Assembly (NCBI GenBank): GCA_003557505.1
Contig: PWOH01000069.1
Location: forward strand, 1 to 45,556
Origin: Mollicutes bacterium
GTDB taxonomy: Bacteria > Bacillota_I > Bacilli_A > Izemoplasmatales > Izemoplasmataceae
Direction: 5' to 3'
DNA length: 45,556 nucleotides
The position numbers and the translations under genes are program-made. The notes below the pieces were generated by a model that did not search any database, was not told where the DNA came from, and was given only the letters and a program-made list of their open reading frames with translations. Positions within the stretch are counted from its first letter, which is position 1. Every line of letters begins with the position of its first letter. Positions 36,902 through 44,813 of the stretch are shown in pieces.

Positions 36902-37389
36902 CAATAAAGCGTCTTATTTTTTGATTGGTACTCTTCAAATAATTTCAGGCACTCATCCCGATGCTTTTCTTTAATACTCAATACACTGTGATCGCTGCGA
37001 CCTTTTTCGATAAAAGAATAGATGAAATCATCACGAAATCCAATCGCATCGGCATCTTCAGGCCGACAGCCATAAACAAGGGTTTTAATGTTTGCCCATA
37101 TGATGGCGCCTAAACACATTGGGCATGGGTAAGCTGTGGTATATAGCACACACCCACTTAAATCATGGGAGTTTTTCTTTTGTCCTGCCATTCTAATGGC
37201 GTTAACTTCTGCATGGGCTGTTGGGTCATGATCGCCTAACACAGAATTTGATGAAACGCTTAAAATGGTGCCATCCGCATCAATAATAGCAGCACCAAAA
37301 GGCCCGCCCAAATCTTCATTCATTGTCTTTTTTGCTTGCTTGATTGCTTGTTGCATAATCGATTGGTCATTATGAAGCGTTTTAATCAT
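36901..37389 (-). CDS. guaD: Guanine deaminase (cytidine-deaminase fold)
   Basis: The 162-residue protein has the deaminase zinc site: HAEVNAI (His59, Glu61) and PCPMC (Cys89, Cys92), with GGPFGAAI before it. Size and motifs match B. subtilis GuaD, which turns guanine into xanthine and ammonia, and the protein ends in a family-typical extended tail. It supplies xanthine to the adjacent operon although transcribed toward it from the opposite strand. ATG 37389 is chosen because GAGGTGATC directly precedes it; the longer frame to 37443 overlaps the promoter. Substrate could also be another nucleobase, but the context supports guanine. Confidence 0.88.
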   Translation of the reverse strand: MIKTLHNDQSIMQQAIKQAKKTMNEDLGGPFGAAIIDADGTILSVSSNSVLGDHDPTAHAEVNAIRMAGQKKNSHDLSGCVLYTTAYPCPMCLGAIIWANIKTLVYGCRPEDADAIGFRDDFIYSFIEKGRSDHSVLSIKEKHRDECLKLFEEYQSKNKTLY

Positions 37390-37414
37390 GATCACCTCAA
37401 TTCGGTTACACTTT

Positions 37415-37443
37415 ATTATATCGTTATTTGCAAAAAAGCGCAA
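37415..37443 (-). promoter_or_regulatory. Promoter of guaD
   Basis: On the minus strand TTGCGC (37438-37443) and TATAAT (37415-37420) are separated by 17 bases, about 26 bases upstream of the chosen guaD start codon. Confidence 0.7.
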
Positions 37444-37470
37444 TGAGTAGCCGTAATCTTAAATTAGCCA

Positions 37471-37499
37471 TTCAATTTTGGGTAATGTATTGGTATAAT
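37471..37499 (+). promoter_or_regulatory. Promoter of mnmM
   Basis: TTCAAT (37471-37476), a 17-base spacer and TATAAT (37494-37499), with an extended -10 TGG just before it. It lies 18 bases ahead of the mnmM start, giving a short leader. Confidence 0.65.
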
Positions 37500-37517
37500 A
37501 CAAATTGAGGCGATAGT

Positions 37518-38075
37518 ATGAAATCAATCTTAACAAATGTTCATGAAACCATAAAACCTGTTTTACATGATCAAGCAATTGTTATCGATGCGACGATGGG
37601 CCGTGGGAATGATACTTTGTTTTTGGCTCAAAACGCCCAACGTGTTTTTGCCTTTGATATTCAAAAAGAGGCGCTTGAAAGTACTAAGTCATTGTTGGAT
37701 TCTCAAGGGTTAACTAATGTTCATCTCATTAATGATGGTCATGAAAACATGGCGATTCATATCGCTGAGTCCATTGATGTAATTATTTTTAATTTTGGGT
37801 ATTTGCCTAATGGGAACCACCAAATAACGACACAAGTTGATACATCGCTTGAAGCAATTAAACAAGGTCTTGAGTTACTCAAAGTTGGTGGTATAATGGC
37901 GTTGACAATGTACCGTGGTCATGGTGAAGGCTTTAAAGAAAGTAAAGCCATTGAAAACTATTGTCAAGCTTTAAACGCTGGTGTGTATCATGTTTTGAAA
38001 TATCAGTTTATCAATAAGACAAAAAGTCCGTACACATTGTTTATTAAAAAATTGAGGAGTGAAGATAATGCGTGA
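37518..38075 (+). CDS. mnmM: MnmM-like tRNA/rRNA methyltransferase (YtqB family)
   Basis: The 185-residue protein has an S-adenosylmethionine-binding fold with VIDATMGRGNDTLFLA (motif I, about residues 22-37), AFDIQKEAL (motif II) and the family motif NFGYLPNGNH. These features match the YtqB/MnmM family (once called rRNA methylase), which methylates the wobble uridine side chain of tRNA in Bacillota. Length is normal. The next gene starts 8 bases before its stop. RBS GAGGCGA at a normal distance. Confidence 0.85.
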   Translation: MKSILTNVHETIKPVLHDQAIVIDATMGRGNDTLFLAQNAQRVFAFDIQKEALESTKSLLDSQGLTNVHLINDGHENMAIHIAESIDVIIFNFGYLPNGNHQITTQVDTSLEAIKQGLELLKVGGIMALTMYRGHGEGFKESKAIENYCQALNAGVYHVLKYQFINKTKSPYTLFIKKLRSEDNA

Positions 38076-38592
38076 ACGTATCGTTGCCGCAACACCGTTA
38101 ATTAGTATGTTTATGTTTTTGTTTAGTGGGTTTGTATTAGATTCTTGGGTAATGGGAATGACCTTTTTCTTATTAATTCCATTGTCGTGGATATTATTGA
38201 GTCGTAATTTCAAACGTCGAATCAATCAAATGATGCCGTTAATTGCCTTGTTGGTATTTTTATGGCTACACTTCGGGTTTGATATGGCGCACCCTGGCTG
38301 GGTGGTGTTTTTCGCCATTCCTATCTCTGATATGGTCCTGAATGGCAAACTCGATGCCAAAAAACTGGTTACGCTTTCGATAACAATTGGGTATATTGTC
38401 CTCGGATTAACACTAGATGATTTTTGGCATCCGGGGTGGTTAATGTTTTTATTGATACCAATCATTAACACATTGTTTTTCCCGGGTCAATCCATTAAGA
38501 TTTATACGCAAGGATCAAAAACCTTCCGCAGCAGTTTCTTTGAATTTGTTGATAAAGATGACACAATTATCGACGATGATGAGCGTTTCTAA
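38068..38592 (+). CDS. Membrane protein with a threefold internal repeat, unrecognised
   Basis: The 174-residue protein is made of three similar two-helix units of about 35-45 residues. Each starts with a PLI-like hydrophobic helix and ends in FFLLIP, FFAIP or FLLIP; units two and three contain HPGW between the helices, where unit one has WVMGM. An acidic tail follows. I do not recognise a function. The start at ATG 38068 follows TGAGGAGTG and overlaps mnmM; a GTG at 38059 would overlap that site. It is probably co-transcribed with mnmM. Confidence 0.72.
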   Translation: MRERIVAATPLISMFMFLFSGFVLDSWVMGMTFFLLIPLSWILLSRNFKRRINQMMPLIALLVFLWLHFGFDMAHPGWVVFFAIPISDMVLNGKLDAKKLVTLSITIGYIVLGLTLDDFWHPGWLMFLLIPIINTLFFPGQSIKIYTQGSKTFRSSFFEFVDKDDTIIDDDERF

Positions 38593-38603
38593 GCATGATT
38601 TCA

Positions 38604-38650
38604 CACCACCTAAGCAAGCAATGTTACACTATACTTAGGTGGTGATTTTT
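38604..38650 (+). terminator. Hairpin with T-run that contains the msrAB ribosome binding site
   Basis: CACCACCTAAG (38604-38614) pairs perfectly with CTTAGGTGGTG (38634-38644), loop 19 bases, followed by A and TTTTT (38646-38650) and directly by the msrAB ATG. It can act as terminator for the upstream gene. The right arm AGGTGGTG is also the only plausible ribosome binding site of msrAB, and a -10-like TATACT (38630-38635) lies in the loop and arm. It may therefore be terminator, operator or translational switch. Confidence 0.6.
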
Positions 38651-39589
38651 ATGGAAAAAGCAATCTTCGCAGGTGGGTGTTTTTGGTGTATGGTAGAACC
38701 TTTTGACTCGCTGCCTGGCATCGAGAAAGTCGTATCGGGTTATACCGGTGGAACGACAAAACATCCAACCTATCAAGATGTAAAATATGGGGGTCATGGT
38801 CATGTAGAAGCCGTAGAAATAACCTTTGACTCCACTGTAATGCCTTATGAAAAACTCTTAGATATGTTTTGGCGCCAAATTGACCCTACGGATGATGGGG
38901 GGCAGTTTGCGGATCGTGGCAAAAGTTATCAAACAGCGATTTTTTATACAACCAGCGAACAAAAGAAAAAAGCGCAGCAATCCAAGAAAGCCTTAGAAAA
39001 ATCCAATATATTTTCTAAGAGGATTGTAACCCCCATTGTAAAAGCTAAGCCCTTTTATCCTGCCGAAACAGAACATCAAGATTTTTATAAAAAAAATCCT
39101 TATCATTACAAACAGTATAAAAAAGGGTCAGGCCGCAGTGAATTTTTAAATAATACCTGGGTAAAACCCTCTAAAAATCAACTGCGTAATAAGTTAACTC
39201 CAATGCAGTTTTATGTGACCCAGGAAAACGGCACAGAACCCGCGTTTGATAATGAATATTATAATAATGATCAAGAAGGTATCTACGTCGATCTTATCAG
39301 TGGGGAAGTCTTATTTACGACCAATGAACAATACGATGCTGGATGTGGCTGGCCTTCATTTACAAAGCCAGTTAAACGAATGGATGAAAAAAGTGACTTA
39401 TCCCATGGTATGCGTCGTGTGGAGATTAGAAGTCCATCTTCAGATGCTCATTTAGGCCATGTTTTTGATGATGGCCCTAAAGAATCTGGGGGCTTAAGAT
39501 ATTGCATTAACTCCGCATCGCTGCGTTTTATTCCTAAGGATGATTTAGAAGACGAAGGCTATGGAGAGTATCGTCGTTTATTTGATTAA
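38651..39589 (+). CDS. msrAB: Peptide methionine sulfoxide reductase MsrA-MsrB fusion
   Basis: The 312-residue protein fuses MsrA (GGCFWCM with catalytic Cys10; residues about 1-155) to MsrB ([20 protein letters not shown] and catalytic [11 protein letters not shown]; about 170-312). The two halves reduce S- and R-methionine sulfoxide in oxidised proteins. I place the start at ATG 38651, with AGGTGGTG as binding site; a GTG at 38639 would destroy it. No signal peptide, so it is cytoplasmic. It is preceded by the hairpin 38604-38650 and followed by a compact terminator. Confidence 0.95.
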   Translation: MEKAIFAGGCFWCMVEPFDSLPGIEKVVSGYTGGTTKHPTYQDVKYGGHGHVEAVEITFDSTVMPYEKLLDMFWRQIDPTDDGGQFADRGKSYQTAIFYTTSEQKKKAQQSKKALEKSNIFSKRIVTPIVKAKPFYPAETEHQDFYKKNPYHYKQYKKGSGRSEFLNNTWVKPSKNQLRNKLTPMQFYVTQENGTEPAFDNEYYNNDQEGIYVDLISGEVLFTTNEQYDAGCGWPSFTKPVKRMDEKSDLSHGMRRVEIRSPSSDAHLGHVFDDGPKESGGLRYCINSASLRFIPKDDLEDEGYGEYRRLFD

Positions 39590-39611
39590 AAACACCGCAT
39601 TGCGGTGTTTT
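39589..39611. terminator. Terminator after msrAB
   Basis: AAAACACCGC (39589-39598) and GCGGTGTTTT (39602-39611) form a perfect 10-bp stem with a 3-base loop, flanked by A- and T-runs, beginning at the msrAB stop. Confidence 0.9.
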
Positions 39612-39660
39612 ATTTAAATTCAAAGCATTCTATGATAATATAATGTAAACAGGTGATAAA

Positions 39661-40119
39661 ATGATCAAAGAAATTATAGATTCAGTTGAGAAACGCAAGA
39701 TTACCAAAGATATTTTAAATTTGTTGCCTGAATATTTTGGCATTGAAAGTGCAACACAACATTATATTGAAAGTGTTGCTGATTTGCCTTTTTTTGTCTA
39801 TTATATTGATTATAAAGCAGTTGGCTTTGTTGCGTTAAAACCCCATCATACAATCCATATGGAGCTATATGTCATGGGGGTCATAAAAGAATATCATCGC
39901 CAAGGCATTGGCAAAGCACTGGTTGATGCAGCGAAAACTTATTGCCAAAAGCATCATATAAAGTATTTTAGTGTGAAGACCTTGGATGATGCTCACAAAG
40001 ATCCCCATTATCAAAAGACACGATTGTTTTACCGGAAAATGGGATTTGAACCTTTGGAGACCTTTCCGACCTTATGGGACCAATCAAATCCTTGTCTTTA
40101 TAGCATCATGGTAATATAA
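39661..40119 (+). CDS. GNAT-family N-acetyltransferase
   Basis: The 152-residue protein has the acetyl-CoA-binding motif A of the GNAT family: VMGVIKEYHRQGIGKALVDAA (about residues 77-97, pattern R/Q-x-x-G-x-G/A), followed by FSVKTL and FYRKMGFEPL, which closes the fold. It transfers an acetyl group from acetyl-CoA to an unknown amine. It is followed 20 bases later by yaaA. A short leader and AACAGGTGATAAA give it a start. Confidence 0.82.
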   Translation: MIKEIIDSVEKRKITKDILNLLPEYFGIESATQHYIESVADLPFFVYYIDYKAVGFVALKPHHTIHMELYVMGVIKEYHRQGIGKALVDAAKTYCQKHHIKYFSVKTLDDAHKDPHYQKTRLFYRKMGFEPLETFPTLWDQSNPCLYSIMVI

Positions 40120-40139
40120 TCTTTTTAAGGAGTTTTAAA

Positions 40140-40844
40140 ATGAAGATTGTAATTGCACCTTCAAAAACAATGGTAACGACTAAAATAAAACCAGATAGAG
40201 AGGCATTGTTCGATTATCGCAAGGAGATTATCAAAGGGTTAAAAGCACTTTCGGTGGATGATTTGATAACACTCTTTGATGTTAATCAAAAAATTGCGTT
40301 ACAAAACTATGAACGTTTCCAAAACTTCGAAGAGAATAATATTGCTATATTTGCTTATACTGGACAACAATTCAAACATCTTGACGCAACTAGTTTAGAG
40401 GATAAAAGTTTAACGTATCTAGATGATCACTTATTTATTATGAGTGGATTGTATGGTCTTGTCAGACCATTTGACGGCGTTGGCTTATACCGTTTGCCTA
40501 TGGGGGTTAAATGGGATGGAACGCTTCACAAAAACAACTGGAAACCAATCATTTCTAATTATCTGGAAGGTGAGGTTGTGATTAATCTTGCCAGTAAAGA
40601 ATATTCTGATGCCATCGATACCAAAAAAGTCAAGATGATTACAATTGACTTTATGGTTGAGAAAAACGGTAAAATGAAAAAAGCCCCAGCAATGGAGGCC
40701 AAACGTTTACGGGGATTAATGGTCCGTAAAATGGCAGAAGAAAAAATTCAAAGCATTGATGCGTTAAAAACATTATCAATTGATGGTTATGGTATTATTG
40801 AAAACTTATCGGATTCAAATACTTTAAAATATAAACGAAATTAG
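40140..40844 (+). CDS. yaaA: Peroxide stress protein YaaA
   Basis: The 234-residue protein matches the YaaA/DUF328 family: IAPSKTM at the N-terminus, ALQNY-like ALQNYERF, YTGQQFKHLDA, the conserved LSGLYGLVRPFDGVGLYRLPMG-type segment (about residues 101-121; here MSGLYG) and VINLASKEY. In E. coli YaaA limits damage from iron and DNA oxidation during peroxide stress and binds DNA. Proximity to msrAB (500 bases upstream) hints at a shared oxidative-stress theme. RBS AAGGAG 10 bases upstream. Confidence 0.92.
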   Translation: MKIVIAPSKTMVTTKIKPDREALFDYRKEIIKGLKALSVDDLITLFDVNQKIALQNYERFQNFEENNIAIFAYTGQQFKHLDATSLEDKSLTYLDDHLFIMSGLYGLVRPFDGVGLYRLPMGVKWDGTLHKNNWKPIISNYLEGEVVINLASKEYSDAIDTKKVKMITIDFMVEKNGKMKKAPAMEAKRLRGLMVRKMAEEKIQSIDALKTLSIDGYGIIENLSDSNTLKYKRN

Positions 40845-40852
40845 GAGACCCT

Positions 40853-42367
40853 ATGATTATCTTCCAAACCGCCCTGTTAATCGGTGTGGCCTTCATTTCA
40901 TTGATTCCCATCATAGAGATGTGGGTGCATCACGAAAGTAATCAGTTTATTAACATACGTATCTTTATGATACTTATTTTCGTATGGTCGGTTGCGATGA
41001 TTTTTAAATACATGACAGGTTCTATGCTTGCTGCTTATTTTGTACACTTCGCCTCCTATACATTAGTATTAAGTATTGCTTATTTCTTGCTACGGACAAT
41101 TTATGAGTTTTTCTCACAGCCTTTTCCCAAGGTGATAAAATACATCATGCGCGTTGCGCTTCCTTTGCATTTACTATGGATGCTAAGTAACGAATGGACG
41201 GGGCATATTCTCAATGTGACCTTAAGTGAAGTAGAGACACTCCGTGATATCATCTATGCCGATATTGGATCATTAATGTTGTTACATTATATTATGGCTT
41301 ATTCATTCTTATTTTGGGCGATTGCAAAACTTTTTATTGGTTACCGCGATATGCCGTTTAAAAAACATTACAAAAAACCGGTGCTATTATTTGCGGCCTC
41401 ACTAGTGATTGTCTTTCCAGTCAATATGTGGCATTTAATCACTGGGAGTATGTATGTCGATCCCACTTATCTAAGTGTTGTGTTACTTTCTTATATGGTT
41501 TACATGGTTGTTTATAAACGAAACATTGTCTTCGTTTTAAGTGCAGAGGGGAGAAAAAACTTACTGTCAAATATGCGTGAACATTATGTGCTTGCGAAAG
41601 AAGACGGTCGTATTGTTGAGATTTCACCATCTATGCTTAAACGGTTCAATCTTAAAGCACCGACTCATGTTGAGGCCTTGCTAGAGATTATGAAAGATCA
41701 TGCAGTGCTATACACAAATATTGATGAGGTTGAAGATAAATCTATCGATAAACCGTATTTATTTACCGTAAAGAAACAGTTCTCCCTTGATCGATACAAT
41801 GCAAGAGGAGAGGTATATCTGTTTTATGATGAGTCAAAGTTTGTTAAATTAGTAGAAAGACTTGAATCCTTACAAAATATGGATATTATGACAGAATTAT
41901 TAAATCGTAACTTTTTAGAACATAATGTTGAAGAGTTTGAAGCCAACTATGATAATTTTGGGATTGTGTTAAGCGATCTAAATGGTTTGAAACTATTTAA
42001 TGACAATTTCGGGCATAAAAAGGGCGATGAACTATTACTTAAGTATACAGAAATTCTTAAACAACTAAGCATTCACTATCCTGAAAGTTATATTATCAGA
42101 AGTGGTGGCGACGAATTTATGATTGTGCTTAAAGATTCAACGCCGCAAATACTTGAAGAAATCAAACAGTCATTATTGAAACAAACCAGCTGTGAAGATC
42201 CACTCGATTGTGTGAGTATTTCAGTAGGGATTGCCCAACGTCGCAATAATGAAGCATTCGAAGTGGTTTATAAACGTGCTGATCAAGCGCTTTACAAAAT
42301 GAAAGATGAGGTCAGTCACCCTTATCAAGAAGCGTTACTGAAGGCAATAAACAAACAAAAAGAGTGA
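40853..42367 (+). CDS. Membrane-bound GGDEF-domain protein, probable diguanylate cyclase
   Basis: The 504-residue protein has seven hydrophobic helices in the first 225 residues, like the 7TM sensor module of histidine kinases. A PAS-like region follows (ILAKEDGR-type segment VLAKEDGRIVEIS near residue 245), then a GGDEF domain with DLNGLKLFNDNFGHKKGDE and the signature RSGGDEF (about residue 420). The GGDEF motif is intact, so synthesis of cyclic di-GMP is likely. No RxxD inhibitory site precedes it. The signal is unknown. It lies 8 bases after yaaA and ends at the terminator 42359-42387. Confidence 0.88.
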   Translation: MIIFQTALLIGVAFISLIPIIEMWVHHESNQFINIRIFMILIFVWSVAMIFKYMTGSMLAAYFVHFASYTLVLSIAYFLLRTIYEFFSQPFPKVIKYIMRVALPLHLLWMLSNEWTGHILNVTLSEVETLRDIIYADIGSLMLLHYIMAYSFLFWAIAKLFIGYRDMPFKKHYKKPVLLFAASLVIVFPVNMWHLITGSMYVDPTYLSVVLLSYMVYMVVYKRNIVFVLSAEGRKNLLSNMREHYVLAKEDGRIVEISPSMLKRFNLKAPTHVEALLEIMKDHAVLYTNIDEVEDKSIDKPYLFTVKKQFSLDRYNARGEVYLFYDESKFVKLVERLESLQNMDIMTELLNRNFLEHNVEEFEANYDNFGIVLSDLNGLKLFNDNFGHKKGDELLLKYTEILKQLSIHYPESYIIRSGGDEFMIVLKDSTPQILEEIKQSLLKQTSCEDPLDCVSISVGIAQRRNNEAFEVVYKRADQALYKMKDEVSHPYQEALLKAINKQKE

Positions 42368-42387
42368 TTTAATTTAATCACTCTTTT
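42359..42387. terminator. Bidirectional terminator between the GGDEF gene and the nucleoside kinase gene
   Basis: AAAGAGTGATT (42359-42369) pairs with AATCACTCTTT (42376-42386), 6-base loop, overlapping the GGDEF gene's stop codon and followed by a T. Confidence 0.9.
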
Positions 42388-42394
42388 ATTATGC

Positions 42395-44032
42395 TTATTC
42401 TTCGAAACAACTGCCGCCGATGAACTCTCTTAGTAAGGAATTATTAGGTACATATTTGTCATCGACATCTTTGAAATATTTCAAGAATTTTATCAGACGG
42501 TTTGCGGTGATAAAATGTTCACTGTCGCGAGGGATTTCCATAAGCGTATCAAGGGCATATTTTTTCATTACCCCAAGTTCATAGGCAAGCGAGCTATTAT
42601 AAATATAATCAGCGCCTTCTTGATGTGGATAAATCCAATGGAATTCGCCGCGACGAACAGAAGGCCACATGCCAATAGTTTTTGAAGCTGGTGCATTACG
42701 GAACTTGCGATCACGTACGATTCTTCTGAGTAAACGTAAGTTGGTAATGCTGATTGGGTTTTGATGGTCAATATTGATTTGGAGTTGTGGTGAGATAAAA
42801 ATTTTGTATTTTTGATGTTGTGGGATGAGTTCGGTCAATTGTTCGTTTAAGGCATGAATCCCTTCAATAATGATGGGGTTATCTTCAGAAATACGGAATT
42901 TTTTGTATCCGCTACGTTTTTTCTCCATAAAATCAAAAATTGGAATATCAACTTCTTTACCTTGGATTAAATCGAGCATGTTTTGGTTGAAAAGATCAAT
43001 ATCAAGGGTATTGATATGTTCAAGATCAATATTACCATTTTCATCAGGTTCAATCGCATCACGATCAAGATAATAGTTATCAAGGGAAATCATTACAGGC
43101 TTTAACCCTTGTGTCATCAGTTCGATACGCAAGCGATTTGAGAAGGTTGTTTTCCCACTTGAAGAAGGGCCAGCAATGGCAATTAAGCGAATATCATCAC
43201 GGTTTTTCGCCACAGTACGGCCAATTTCTGCAAGCATTTGATTATGACGGCTTTCATTGATTTGCACAAACTCGTTAGCATCTTTTTCCGCTTTACGGTT
43301 GATTTTAGCGATCGTACCGGCATCAATACGTTCAGCCCAACGATTCGCTTCCCGAAGCGTGCGACCATAAATTGGTGCATCCTCAAAGTTAGGGATTTCT
43401 CCGCCAGTTTCTGCACGCGGATATTGAATGAGGAATCCTGGTGGATAGGCTCTTAGTTTAAAGTCTGATAGATATCCAGTTGAGGGGACCATTAAGGCAT
43501 ACATATAGTTGATGTAGTTTCCGCACTGATAAAAGTGGACGGTATCCTCAGGGCGATAGCGGATAACATCGATTTTGTCATGGTATCCGTGTTTTTCATA
43601 AAATGTAATGGCTTCATCTTTATCCATTTCTAAACGTGTAATTGGTAAATCTTGAGCAATTAGACGCTTCATTTCCGTTTCAATCTCAGTTAGAATTTGG
43701 CGCAAGTCATCATTTTTGTCTAAATTGGTGATATGACAAAAAACACTGCGTGAAATGGAGTGGTTGAATTTGAAGTCATACTTAGGGTATAGTTTGTGAA
43801 ACGCCATTGAAATTAAATAACGCAATGATGCTTCATAAGCAAACACCGCTTCGGAATGGGTTGTGTCCAAAAATTCTACTGTCGCATCATGGTCGACAGT
43901 ATAGTGTAATTCTCGTAAACGATTATTAACAAGCGCAATGAAGTAATTATGGTCCTTATCTTCGATTAAATCGAGTAACCTCACTTTATTGTTATACGTT
44001 TGTTTGTTTCCGTTGATTGTTATTGTAAACAT
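42395..44032 (-). CDS. Nucleoside kinase with N-terminal TGS domain (uridine kinase-like)
   Basis: The 545-residue protein combines an N-terminal ubiquitin-like TGS domain (about residues 1-60), a threonyl-tRNA-synthetase-type second additional domain (HSISRSVF, EKHGYHDK; about 70-190) and a C-terminal P-loop kinase (AGPSSSGKTTFSNRL, DNYYLDRDAI) related to uridine kinase. This arrangement is a known Bacillota/Thermotoga nucleoside kinase type; uridine or cytidine is the likely substrate. ATG 44032 is chosen because AAAGGAG lies 7 bases upstream; the longer frame to 44062 overlaps the promoter. Transcribed from a good promoter at 44066-44093. Confidence 0.88.
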   Translation of the reverse strand: MFTITINGNKQTYNNKVRLLDLIEDKDHNYFIALVNNRLRELHYTVDHDATVEFLDTTHSEAVFAYEASLRYLISMAFHKLYPKYDFKFNHSISRSVFCHITNLDKNDDLRQILTEIETEMKRLIAQDLPITRLEMDKDEAITFYEKHGYHDKIDVIRYRPEDTVHFYQCGNYINYMYALMVPSTGYLSDFKLRAYPPGFLIQYPRAETGGEIPNFEDAPIYGRTLREANRWAERIDAGTIAKINRKAEKDANEFVQINESRHNQMLAEIGRTVAKNRDDIRLIAIAGPSSSGKTTFSNRLRIELMTQGLKPVMISLDNYYLDRDAIEPDENGNIDLEHINTLDIDLFNQNMLDLIQGKEVDIPIFDFMEKKRSGYKKFRISEDNPIIIEGIHALNEQLTELIPQHQKYKIFISPQLQINIDHQNPISITNLRLLRRIVRDRKFRNAPASKTIGMWPSVRRGEFHWIYPHQEGADYIYNSSLAYELGVMKKYALDTLMEIPRDSEHFITANRLIKFLKYFKDVDDKYVPNNSLLREFIGGSCFEE

Positions 44033-44065
44033 AAAATTCTCCTTTCGATATCGGTGTATCATATT

Positions 44066-44093
44066 ATTATAACAGCGAAATCAAATATTTCAA
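44066..44093 (-). promoter_or_regulatory. Promoter of the nucleoside kinase gene
   Basis: On the minus strand TTGAAA (44088-44093) and TATAAT (44066-44071) with a 16-base spacer, 34 bases upstream of the start codon. Confidence 0.7.
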
Positions 44094-44158
44094 GAAACTT
44101 CTAAAAGGGCTTACAAAAATGTTATAATAAGATTATATTATACGAGGAGGAAGGATAA

Positions 44159-44485
44159 ATGGAAAAATATTTGGTTGCAGAATTAGAAGCGGTCAAGGAA
44201 CAGAAAAAAATACGCGTTCATCTTGATAAAAGAGCGATTATGTTGGCGTATTATAATGATAATGTTTATGCCATTGACGATCAATGTCCACATTTGAAAG
44301 CGTCACTCACTCAAGGCTCATTAGATGAGAATATAATCACGTGTAAATCGCATAAGGCACAATTTGATATTACAACCGGAAAAGTGGTTGATAAAGCTAA
44401 ATTGTTGTTTATAAAGATGCCAACAAAATCTGCAAAAACTTATGAAACACTTATAGAAGATGAAAAAGTATATATACTGAAGTAA
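44159..44485 (+). CDS. Rieske [2Fe-2S] protein, NirD/BphA3-like
   Basis: The 108-residue soluble protein has the Rieske pair of motifs: C-P-H (in DDQCPHLKA) and, 16 residues on, C-K-S-H, giving two Cys and two His ligands. Small stand-alone Rieske ferredoxins of this sort donate electrons to oxygenases or nitrite reductases. No partner enzyme is encoded nearby, so the acceptor is unknown. A strong GAGGAGGAAGG site precedes the ATG and a TATAAT lies about 30 bases upstream. It is divergent from the nucleoside kinase. Confidence 0.85.
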   Translation: MEKYLVAELEAVKEQKKIRVHLDKRAIMLAYYNDNVYAIDDQCPHLKASLTQGSLDENIITCKSHKAQFDITTGKVVDKAKLLFIKMPTKSAKTYETLIEDEKVYILK

Positions 44486-44573
44486 CCAAGGATATCCTCG
44501 TTTTGAAATAATTAAAAAATGGGCTTTTTTTCCGTTGCCTTTCGTGTTAAAATAGAAAAGGTCTTTATGGAAC

Positions 44574-44650
44574 GCCGCTTTAGCTCCAATCGGTAGAGCA
44601 ATTCCATGGTAAGGAAGAGGTTGCTGGTTCAAGTCCGGCAAGCGGCACCA
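44574..44650 (+). tRNA. tRNA-Thr (anticodon GGT)
   Basis: Acceptor stem GCCGCTT/AAGCGGC, discriminator A, encoded CCA (44648-44650), T-loop TTCAAGT and anticodon loop ATGGTAA giving GGT, which reads ACC/ACU. The outermost anticodon-stem pair (27-43) is A-G, a mismatch, with the other four pairs sound. A terminator follows at 44663-44687. Confidence 0.93.
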
Positions 44651-44662
44651 TTTTGTTTATTC

Positions 44663-44687
44663 AAAGCTTGCCTTGCAAGCTTTTTTT
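44663..44687 (+). terminator. Terminator after tRNA-Thr
   Basis: AAAGCTTGC (44663-44671) and GCAAGCTTT (44675-44683) form a perfect 9-bp stem with a 3-base loop, then a T-run to 44687. Confidence 0.9.
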
Positions 44688-44723
44688 ATTATAATAGGGT
44701 ATGAATAGGATAGGAGAGATTTC

Positions 44724-44813
44724 ATGATTGAAAAATATGCAGTGATTAAAAAAATAGCCTTTATTGTTATTGTGCTCTTTTTGATGTTACTTGGATTACT
44801 GGTGGTAGCATGA
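44724..44813 (+). CDS. 29-residue single-helix membrane peptide
   Basis: A short frame codes for MIEKYAVIKK followed by a continuous hydrophobic helix ending in VVA and TGA. A good binding site (TAGGAGAG, 44711-44718) precedes the ATG, and the stop overlaps the start of the SDR gene (ATGA). The shape (short basic head, single helix) is that of small membrane proteins. Function unknown; it could also serve as a translated leader coupling ribosomes to the SDR start. Confidence 0.55.
   Translation: MIEKYAVIKKIAFIVIVLFLMLLGLLVVA

Noticed and set aside
44514-44531. Terminator after the Rieske gene (A-run, GGGC, T-run)
   Set aside because: The stem would be only A-T pairs around a 5-base loop. 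It may weakly terminate, but it does not meet the standard used for the others.
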